A DNA stretch of 64,000 nt, from assembly GCA_014238905.1 (NCBI GenBank), contig JABAAE010000010.1, forward strand, positions 170,153 through 234,152, in the 5' to 3' direction. The stretch comes from Planctomycetota bacterium. Its GTDB lineage: Bacteria > Planctomycetota > Planctomycetia > Pirellulales > Pirellulaceae. Position numbers and translations under genes: made by a program. Below the pieces are notes generated by a model. The model worked only from the letters and a program-made list of their open reading frames with translations. It made no database searches and was not told the DNA's origin. Numbering within the stretch: position 1 is the stretch's first letter; each line of letters begins with the position of its first letter. This document shows positions 55,528 to 62,194 of the stretch, one piece after another.

Positions 55528-55842
55528 GAATCGATCCAAGACTGAACTTTTCAGTTTGCCATTAATTCTTATTTTTATGGGGTTATTCACTAATAAGAAC
55601 GAGTAAACCGCCAGATGATTCTATTTGCTGGCAGGAAATTTTAGAAAAACCGGATACAAACCGGATACGGGGTGCAGTTTTAGTTTCAAATTCAATCATC
55701 AAATATCTATCTTCTTCAGCGGCGGGCCTTCTGACGAAATCGGCCCTCGCTCAAAATCCTCTTGAGCAAAATAGTAGAGCCAAACCAGTCCGAATAAGAT
55801 TCGCAATGATCCACAGAAGTTATTTTCTTATTTGGAAAAATC

Positions 55843-56286
55843 TCATTGCTTCTTTGACGAACTTGACCACTCCATCGTAACGTCATCTGAATCACCTTTT
55901 ACGCCATTGGGTCCGCAACTCCGAACCACAACTTTTTCTTCACTGGATTCCACGACCAAGTCATTACCCCATGGATCCGAGTTTATTTTACCAAGATAAG
56001 GCCCTTTCCATTCCTTTTGGGACATGCCATTTGGAGCCGACTTGAAATCAGCAAGCTTGCTGACATGCCGCCCAGTATTGTAGTGATATTTTTTGCAGCC
56101 GGTAATAAGCGATTTCAGCTGTTCATCAGCAAGCCGTATGTAAATCACAGCACTGTCACCTTTTTTTGCCGCCTTCGTATTTCCTGTTACACCACTTTGT
56201 TTATCGTTATCGTGATCAGCGCCACCACAACCCAAAACCAACATTAGTAAAACGCTGCAAATCGCTAGTGTGTGAATTGATTTCAT
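55843..56286 (-). CDS. lipoprotein with a GspG/pseudopilin-like domain
   Basis: 147 aa. Lipoprotein signal MKSIHTLAICSVLLMLVLGC (lipobox VLGC); AAGGA upstream supports the ATG. The mature part resembles the C-terminal globular domain of type II secretion major pseudopilin GspG: 'EQLKSLITGCKKYHYNTGRH', 'EWKGPYLGKINSDPWGNDLV' (the conserved DPWG block) and 'SCGPNGVKGDSDDVTMEWS' (calcium-loop-like D-x-D). The usual N-terminal prepilin helix is replaced by a lipid anchor, so it cannot build a pseudopilus in the normal way. It lies 12 bp after the upstream gene and is likely co-transcribed with it inside the tRNA-bounded cassette. Confidence 0.75.
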   Translation of the reverse strand: MKSIHTLAICSVLLMLVLGCGGADHDNDKQSGVTGNTKAAKKGDSAVIYIRLADEQLKSLITGCKKYHYNTGRHVSKLADFKSAPNGMSQKEWKGPYLGKINSDPWGNDLVVESSEEKVVVRSCGPNGVKGDSDDVTMEWSSSSKKQ

Positions 56287-56298
56287 TTCTTTTGGTCC

Positions 56299-56772
56299 TT
56301 ATTTAAAAATCCTCGTAACTTCTTCAAACATCATATGTTCTATCTTATCAAGATTATTTAATGCCGCCCTTATCACTAAATTTGATTGTTCATTTCCAGC
56401 GAAAGCAGGGTCTACCCTAAAAGCTCCATCTTTAGATGGCAACATTATGGTTCCATCTGTTCTGGACTTAAAAGATGTGCCTTCTCTTGATGTTTGAAAC
56501 CCAGAAATAACGACTCTGGCTCCTTGCGTCATCAGCCATTTTGCCCAGTCAATCTCAAAACTCCCGCGATCTGATTCAGAAATGTATGATGCTTCAGGAA
56601 TTGCGAAAACTTCATCGAGATCCATCTTCAGAATATCAAGATAAATAACGGCTAAAGTATTTTTTGAATTGCTGATTTTGTAGTAAGTCTTGATTTTACT
56701 TTTTAGAAGGTCTTCTAAATTAGATAAAAAGCCAGTAGCGATATCATCAGTCAATCCAAAGTCTGTTTTCAA
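56299..56772 (-). CDS. hypothetical protein, possibly 5'-truncated
   Basis: 157 codons, but only a TTG (56772) is available as start and no ribosome-binding site precedes it, so the N-terminus may have been lost. The protein is helical at both ends ('DIATGFLSNLEDLLKSKIKT' and 'RAALNNLDKIEHMMFEEVTR') with a central alpha/beta part ('SRGFEID'-like region with 'WAKWLMTQGARVVISGF'). No signal peptide or known motif. It precedes the GspG-like lipoprotein by 12 bp; both lie between the two tRNA-Leu-derived repeats and read as an imported pair. Confidence 0.55.
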   Translation of the reverse strand: MKTDFGLTDDIATGFLSNLEDLLKSKIKTYYKISNSKNTLAVIYLDILKMDLDEVFAIPEASYISESDRGSFEIDWAKWLMTQGARVVISGFQTSREGTSFKSRTDGTIMLPSKDGAFRVDPAFAGNEQSNLVIRAALNNLDKIEHMMFEEVTRIFK

Positions 56773-56873
56773 TATTCACATATCACAAAGCAACATCAGA
56801 CAACGTTGGTGAATTTGATTGGAAAAGATGATGCCCCGGAGAAACTCGCCAAAACCGGATACAAACCGGATAC

Positions 56874-56918
56874 GACAAGACGCATAGACAAGACGCATAG
56901 ACAAGACGCATAGACAAG
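56874..56918. repeat. 3.5 x 13-bp tandem repeat
   Basis: Three exact units of gacaagacgcata and a partial fourth, immediately downstream of the tRNA-Leu terminator and ~100 bp upstream of the gene at 56772. Confidence 0.93.
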
Positions 56919-56927
56919 AAAAAACAG

Positions 56928-56960
56928 AGGCCCAGACCGTCACCAAAACGATCTGAGCCT
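56928..56960 (-). terminator. tRNA-Leu terminator
   Basis: 11-bp stem aggcccagacc / gatctgagcct (two G-T pairs on the transcript) with an 11-base loop. On the minus strand it is followed within three bases by a run of six T. It lies 17 bp past the tRNA 3' end. Confidence 0.75.
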
Positions 56961-56976
56961 TCTATTAATTGCTCAG

Positions 56977-57058
<82 letters not shown>

Positions 57059-57581
57059 AAGTGCAGAAAAGCCCATAAAAATAGGCAGGTCAGCATTATA
57101 GCCGACTGCCCAGATTTGAAGAAGTGCTGATTTGTCTACTTTTTGAATTCAGTATCCTCCATACCGGCAAGATGTCGGTTAACTTTTCTCTGGTAGATTC
57201 TTTCGTCAGATGAAAAAAAACGCTGCCATTTTCGATGTGCCACGCAACTATTTTCATAACTTCTAAATCAGTCTTTCCAGATGTGAAAAGCATTGATGCA
57301 AACTATAAGGATTTTTTCAAGCTCATCCTTTCAGGCGATTTTCATGGAACCAATTTGCAAAGAAGTTTAAGTCGATTCAAAACGACGAGAGATTTTTCGA
57401 GGTGGAAGCAAATCTGCGCCCCCCATCATTACGAATAGGTCGGAACACCTGAGCAGGGAGTTGCCTATTATTGGGGTATTGGGGATGGAATCTATGTTGT
57501 GGAAGTGGTCGGCGATCAAGTTGTCGGTACAACGACTAAAATTGAGCAGATGCATTTTTGAAAGTGAGTTTTCAACCACAA
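57059..57581. other. gap between tRNA-Leu and the oxidase/methyltransferase operon
   Basis: About 520 bp. Short frames on both strands (57096-57293 minus, 57235-57438 plus) overlap each other and have no start signal; they may be gene debris. No repeat or hairpin stood out. Confidence 0.4.
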
Positions 57582-58595
57582 TCAGCCTAAAGTATTGGCC
57601 GATGTGGTAGTGGGTGTTTTTTGATTCAGCACGCCATTTGAATTTCGGTACCGGCCCACTGTTTTTGGTGTGAAGGATGTTGTGGAGGCAATGTGATCGA
57701 TCCACGTTCTTACCAACGTTCTTGGAGGTGCCCCATTGTTGCGATCTGAAAAAGCAGTGCGGCTATGGCAAAGATGGCGGTTGTTAACAAAGAGAATCTC
57801 GCCCCGGTCGAGTTTTCTGGAAAAGACATGGGTATCGTTGTCCAGGAAACGGTCGATGTGGTCCATTGCGTCCAGCAGTCCTTCGGGCATTGGCCTTTTC
57901 AGCTTTTGATAGGCTGTGGTGATCCAAAATCGCATGTACCGGAAATGTAGACCGCGGTGATCCAATTGGAAAATCGGAAATTCGTTTCGGTCGATTTCAG
58001 CGGTGTTCTGAACGGAACCCGGGGTGATGACGTCTCGTTTGGCCGGCCGCGAAAGCGGAAACAGTCTTTCCGGGTGCTGCTCGCAAAGCCAATAATATAA
58101 ATCCGCCGCATTCGCCAATAATGATTCGCCCCCCTGAAATCCGGGATGAAGGCAAAGCAGTCCGACCACCTCTGGGCTATATTCCAAAGCAGAACTATCG
58201 GTATGGAAGCCCGAACATGCCCGAGTCTTGGAAATCGGGACCGGAGACTTGGTGTGGTCCAGTCCATGATCTTTGACGTCAAAAAATTCACCGTAACGAT
58301 GATTCAGTGGGCCAATCGATTGGGCGATGATGGCATAAACAAGTCGCAGTTCCTGATCGGTTAAATCCGAAAGACTGCAGCGTAGACAGACGAACCCCGG
58401 GGCCTGGGAAAGCATTCTTTTCCAGCTGTCTACCCATGACGATACACTGGGCAGACGTGGAATCATCCCCGGTGGAGAAAACATGAAATCCAGACAGTCA
58501 TTGATAACACGTGCAGGGATTTCGATGACCACCTTGTCTTCAGTAGGAACGCCCTTGTTCCAACGCAGCGGTTTGACGATTTGCAAAGGATTCAT
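57582..58595 (-). CDS. TauD/TfdA-family Fe(II)/2-oxoglutarate dioxygenase
   Basis: 337 aa. The double-stranded beta-helix motifs are intact: HTD (H131, D133) in 'CSGFHTDSSALEY' supplies two iron ligands, H277 in 'NNRHLCHSRTAF' the third, and R296 in 'RTLVRTWID' the 2-oxoglutarate carboxylate contact. 'GGESLLANAADLYYWL' is the usual block between them. Its closest style is the TauD-related clavaminate-synthase/L-asparagine-oxygenase branch, acting on amino-acid-like substrates. The start overlaps the stop of the methyltransferase by four bases (ATGA), so the genes are translationally coupled. Probable hydroxylation, desaturation or other C-H oxidation of a small molecule made by the operon; the exact reaction is unknown. 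Confidence 0.88.
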   Translation of the reverse strand: MNPLQIVKPLRWNKGVPTEDKVVIEIPARVINDCLDFMFSPPGMIPRLPSVSSWVDSWKRMLSQAPGFVCLRCSLSDLTDQELRLVYAIIAQSIGPLNHRYGEFFDVKDHGLDHTKSPVPISKTRACSGFHTDSSALEYSPEVVGLLCLHPGFQGGESLLANAADLYYWLCEQHPERLFPLSRPAKRDVITPGSVQNTAEIDRNEFPIFQLDHRGLHFRYMRFWITTAYQKLKRPMPEGLLDAMDHIDRFLDNDTHVFSRKLDRGEILFVNNRHLCHSRTAFSDRNNGAPPRTLVRTWIDHIASTTSFTPKTVGRYRNSNGVLNQKTPTTTSANTLG

Positions 58596-59356
58596 TGTTT
58601 TTCAATTTGAAAGGCCAAGTGCAGCGGAAGGTCTAAAAGAGGTTCGAAAAATTCGGGATCCAGCTCGACATGGTCGTTGGTAATTTTGAGCTCGTGAACG
58701 TCAGGGAGAAGCCGAAATCCTGCCTGTTTCAAGCAGTGAAAATAATCCTCGATCGTCTTGTGAACGCATTGTACTCGCACGGGAACACGGTCTCGGCGCC
58801 AGATCTCTCCGGGAAATCGTTGGTCTCGCCCACTGAAGTACCCGCCAGCACTCTCAAAATAGAATGGAAACTGGTCTTTCTTTAAAAACGGTAAAGCGGG
58901 ATGGGGAACCGCAAAAATTAATCTGCCCCCTGACTTTAATGAGGTAAATGCGTTCTGCATCGTTTGCTGTGTTTCTTCAAGGGTCAAATAATTAAACAGA
59001 AATACAGCCACAACCAAATCATGAGCGCCTTTATCTATCGGTATTTTTTGCCTCAGATCTCCTACCGCGAAACTTAGTCCCTTCCGAGGAAATTGGCTTT
59101 GCTGGTGGTTGGCCGCGTCAATCATCTTTTCGGAGATGTCGATACCATGGGCCTGTTTTGCGCCCCGCTTCATGAGCTCCCTGGCGACGTAGCCCTCGCC
59201 GCAACCCAGGTCTAGGATGGAGGAGCCGGAAATCGGCTCACACAGTTCCAGCAAGAACGGACGGGCTGAATAATCGGATAGCAGAATGGGTTCATCGCGA
59301 GTCCACTGTTCAGCCTGGGCATTGTAGATTTGTCGCGTATCGTCGATGGTCTTCAT
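58592..59356 (-). CDS. class I SAM-dependent methyltransferase
   Basis: 254 aa from the ATG at 59356, fixed by GGAGGG upstream and by its position one base after the stop of the preceding oxidase gene. The Rossmann motifs are clear: motif I ILDLGCGEG (47-55), acidic loop 'GIDIS' (71-75), 'FAVGDLRQKIPIDKGAHDLV' (motif II/III), and 'SLKSGGRLIFAVPHP' (motif IV-V). This is the small-molecule Methyltransf_11/25 type. The C-terminal part ('DYFHCLKQAGFRLLPDVHEL') is the standard substrate-side extension. It should methylate an O, N or C atom of the intermediate handled by the flanking oxidases. Confidence 0.9.
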   Translation of the reverse strand: MKTIDDTRQIYNAQAEQWTRDEPILLSDYSARPFLLELCEPISGSSILDLGCGEGYVARELMKRGAKQAHGIDISEKMIDAANHQQSQFPRKGLSFAVGDLRQKIPIDKGAHDLVVAVFLFNYLTLEETQQTMQNAFTSLKSGGRLIFAVPHPALPFLKKDQFPFYFESAGGYFSGRDQRFPGEIWRRDRVPVRVQCVHKTIEDYFHCLKQAGFRLLPDVHELKITNDHVELDPEFFEPLLDLPLHLAFQIEKQ

Positions 59357-59357
59357 T

Positions 59358-60101
59358 TTAAATTCCCTCCGCCCTTTCCAGCATCTGATCCCAGAAACGG
59401 CACCTGAGGTCCAAGGCCGCGACCATGCCGCGACGGATTTCATCAAGGTTGGTTGGGGACTGATGTGCGAAATCGCCGGCGACACGCATCATCAGTTCTG
59501 CATGTTCGTCATCCACTTCGGAGTGTAATTCAAAAAAGACGTAGTCTCTTCGACGCAGACTGGTTTGTGACTCGATGCCAGCTGTGATATAGCGATAGAT
59601 GTGCTTTACCATTGCCTCTGTTCCCAGTCCCAAGGCGCCGATGGCCTCGGCCGGGGTGCTCTTTTCCAGCAAGAATCGGAATCGTTGACGCCAGAGCATC
59701 GCGGCACGACAGAGTATTTGGGATTGAGGGTTGATTCCCAATGCCGATTGAAACCGGCGAAACAAAATCGGGTGGGGAATTCCCTGAACCCAGGATTCCT
59801 TTATTCCCATTTCTTCCAGTTGTTGGACGGTCTCCTCATCAAGATGTCCCTGTTCCTCATTCAGATTTTCAGTGAAATACTCGCGGTGTTGTGGATCTGC
59901 CAACTTATTCATGACGCAGTTAAGGTACCGTGGAAACCAGCTGGTATAGCCCTGGTACTGGATGGCAAAATCGGTGATCGCTGACTGTGGATTGGGTAGG
60001 GATCCACTCGCCAGAGCTTTCAGGTAGGGGTGATGAATGGCCCGGTGTTGTAGAGCGGTTTCGGTCAAATCACGGACTTGGGTCAATTGACAAATAATCA
60101 T
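59358..60101 (-). CDS. haem-oxygenase-like di-metal oxidase (HDO, CADD/TenA-like fold)
   Basis: 247 aa from the ATG at 60101 (GAGGAA upstream); the 112-codon upstream extension is not supported. It is all-helical with the HDO metal-site pattern: 'NEEQGH' (E82/E83 and H86), E162 in 'GLGTEAMV', and 'FFELHSEVDDEH' giving H193-x3-D197-x2-H200. The family (UndA, BesC, SznF, CADD relatives) activates O2 at a Fe2 or Fe/Mn site for C-C cleavage, N-oxygenation or desaturation of amino acids and fatty acids; PqqC/TenA members share the fold but lack this full ligand set. The methyltransferase starts one base after its stop. It is likely the first committed oxidative step of the cluster. Confidence 0.85.
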   Translation of the reverse strand: MIICQLTQVRDLTETALQHRAIHHPYLKALASGSLPNPQSAITDFAIQYQGYTSWFPRYLNCVMNKLADPQHREYFTENLNEEQGHLDEETVQQLEEMGIKESWVQGIPHPILFRRFQSALGINPQSQILCRAAMLWRQRFRFLLEKSTPAEAIGALGLGTEAMVKHIYRYITAGIESQTSLRRRDYVFFELHSEVDDEHAELMMRVAGDFAHQSPTNLDEIRRGMVAALDLRCRFWDQMLERAEGI

Positions 60102-60670
60102 CTGATGGTAATTCCTCGAAATCGGTAGCGAAAAAAACAGGTTTGGTCTCGCCCAGAATGCTGTGCCATCCCAAGCGGGCAAATCAACCCGCTGCGATTT
60201 GCTAAGAGTGAGTAAAAGCAAAAAGTGCGCCAAAAATGCAGATGGGACAGCGACACGGCCCTTATCGACGGATTTGGCTACCCAGTTGGGTGCGCAAAGC
60301 AACCAAAAACCGACTGGGAGACAACTTGGTTCGATCGGGTCAATGTCGATTTGGCTGACAGACGCGGGGAATTCGTGGCTGATCGCGGGCCAAAGGCAGC
60401 GTGTATTCCAAAGTCGCAATTGAGCAACAAAATCCACATTTTTTGGGGATTCAGGCCGAGTGTAGAGCCGTAAACGGTTCCGTGGCAGTCGTTTGGTCTT
60501 GTTTCGAGACGGTCATCTCAAATAAAGACAGTTGGGTTCCGGCCAGAGTAAATCCGTCAAGGACGCTGAAACCGCGATCTGGTGCCGTTTTGGACGCCCA
60601 GCGGTCTCGATATTTCTGTTCTCCACAACTTCGTGTGGTCTTTAAGCGATCCGTCAGGCACTGTCCAAGT
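60102..60670. other. gap upstream of the oxidase operon
   Basis: About 570 bp between the MFS gene and the HDO gene, same strand. Frames here are open but overlap each other on opposite strands and have no recognisable product. The promoter of the three-gene operon probably lies here. Confidence 0.45.
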
Positions 60671-61897
60671 TCATTCGTTGGGGGACTGTTTTTGGAGGCG
60701 ACGCCCCCCATAAATCAGTAAACCCCCAGCCAGTAGCGATGCAATCGCCCCGATCAGAATGGGATATTGGGGAGAGAGACCGGCCAGTATCCCCCCAATA
60801 AAACAAAGTAGCGCCGAGCCAAGGACGCGAACCGAATGGGAAACACCGAGCATCCGCCCCTGCGCATCCAGGGGTGCTGTATCGGAAAGCAAAGCTGACA
60901 TATTGGTGGTCGCCAAGGCCATGGTGCTCCCCACCAACGGCAGGATCAGGCATAGCCACCACCATTGGGATGGGAGGATTTGAATCATCAATAACGCGGC
61001 CAATAGGATCGCACTGCCGGCCGTGATGGTTCGTGGGGTTCGCCCTTTGCCAACGGGTTTGACCAGCAGCCATTGTGCCGCCACCATGGAAATACTGGTG
61101 TAGGAAAGAAGCCAGCCTACGTGTGCCGACGTAAAATTCCATTTTTGAACAAAATAAACCGGGTTGAATTGAAAGACGAAATCGACACCGAGGTAAAGAA
61201 AAAAGTTGACGATCAGCAGCGATCGAAACGGGGCGAGTTGAAAGGCCTCGCCCATTTCCATAAAACCACGGGTGAGCTTGAGTGGGGTTTGCTCCCGATT
61301 TTCTGCCACGGAATCTGGAAATCGCCAGAGAATCAAAATGGTGCAAATCAGGCAAGTGCCCGCCGCAAAATAAAAAGGGACCGAATAGGAGGCCCAACTG
61401 AAATAGGTTTTGTCGGCAAGGTGTCCACCCAGCACCGGGGCAAAGACATAGGCGAGGCTGCTGCACATGTAGATCAGACCAAACCGACGGGTCTTTTCCT
61501 GTCCGGTTGAGAATTGAGCGACTTCGGCTTGAGCCAGGACCAACAACACTCCCACGAATCCCAGAAAGAATTGTCCGGCAATGATCACCCAGAATTGACC
61601 TGCGGAAATAGACCAGGCAATTGCGAGGTTTCCAATCGCGGTCACTCCCATCGCAGCAGCCAGTATTTTCTTTCGTCCAAAGCGGTCGGATAATTGACCC
61701 AGAATCGGGGAGCCAAAAAATTCACCTAATCGAAATACGGCCATGGCCAGGCCCAATAGAAATGCTCGGGTCGCTGGGGTGGTTTCCTGCGAAAGTACTC
61801 CGTGATCCTGGGGGTGCAGGAACATCGGCGACATGACTGGGGAAACGAGTGCTCCAGCAAAAAAACCCAAAAAGACCAAGATGTAGATGAGTGCCAT
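60671..61897 (-). CDS. MFS transporter, multidrug/metabolite exporter type
   Basis: 408 aa with about 12 hydrophobic helices and a mostly cytoplasmic central loop. The MFS signature A is present between helices 2 and 3: 'SPILGQLSDRFGRKKIL' (GxLaDrxGrkxxl). This drug:H+ antiporter group (TCR/Tet-like) exports small molecules with the proton gradient. It lies 570 bp upstream of, and on the same strand as, the oxidase/methyltransferase/dioxygenase operon, which makes it the likely exporter or self-resistance gene for the product. A small hairpin (agggggacattggccccct, 61918-61936) sits in its leader; its significance is unclear. Confidence 0.9.
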   Translation of the reverse strand: MALIYILVFLGFFAGALVSPVMSPMFLHPQDHGVLSQETTPATRAFLLGLAMAVFRLGEFFGSPILGQLSDRFGRKKILAAAMGVTAIGNLAIAWSISAGQFWVIIAGQFFLGFVGVLLVLAQAEVAQFSTGQEKTRRFGLIYMCSSLAYVFAPVLGGHLADKTYFSWASYSVPFYFAAGTCLICTILILWRFPDSVAENREQTPLKLTRGFMEMGEAFQLAPFRSLLIVNFFLYLGVDFVFQFNPVYFVQKWNFTSAHVGWLLSYTSISMVAAQWLLVKPVGKGRTPRTITAGSAILLAALLMIQILPSQWWWLCLILPLVGSTMALATTNMSALLSDTAPLDAQGRMLGVSHSVRVLGSALLCFIGGILAGLSPQYPILIGAIASLLAGGLLIYGGRRLQKQSPNE

Positions 61898-62194
61898 GGG
61901 GCTGGAACCTGCAATTCAGAGGGGGACATTGGCCCCCTGTCAGTGGACGATGTGAATTAAAGTCTAAAGGATTGGTAGGTGGTCGGCTATCGCTGGACAG
62001 GACAGATGTGCGGACGGCTGTCGATTTCGGCAAGCGCTGTTTTGCCAAACAGTGCAGCCAAGTCGGATGACTGGATCGGATCCTGTGTATTGGATCCCTG
62101 AATTTGGCAACAGCGGAAAGCCATCAGCTCCGATCATTTGGCAAGCCGATGTCCGCTCAGCAGAGTCACCGATTGGCACTCGCCGGTGGTGTTC
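61898..62194. other. intergenic region
   Basis: About 300 bp between the MFS start and the stop of the next minus-strand gene. Apart from the G/C hairpin near 61918-61936, nothing was seen. Confidence 0.45.

Noticed and set aside
57096..57438. Small overlapping frames beside tRNA-Leu
   Set aside because: They lie on opposite strands over the same DNA, without start signals; at most remnants.
59357..59485. 43-codon N-terminal extension of the methyltransferase
   Set aside because: It would overlap the end of the oxidase gene; ATG 59356 has GGAGGG upstream and starts one base after the oxidase stop.
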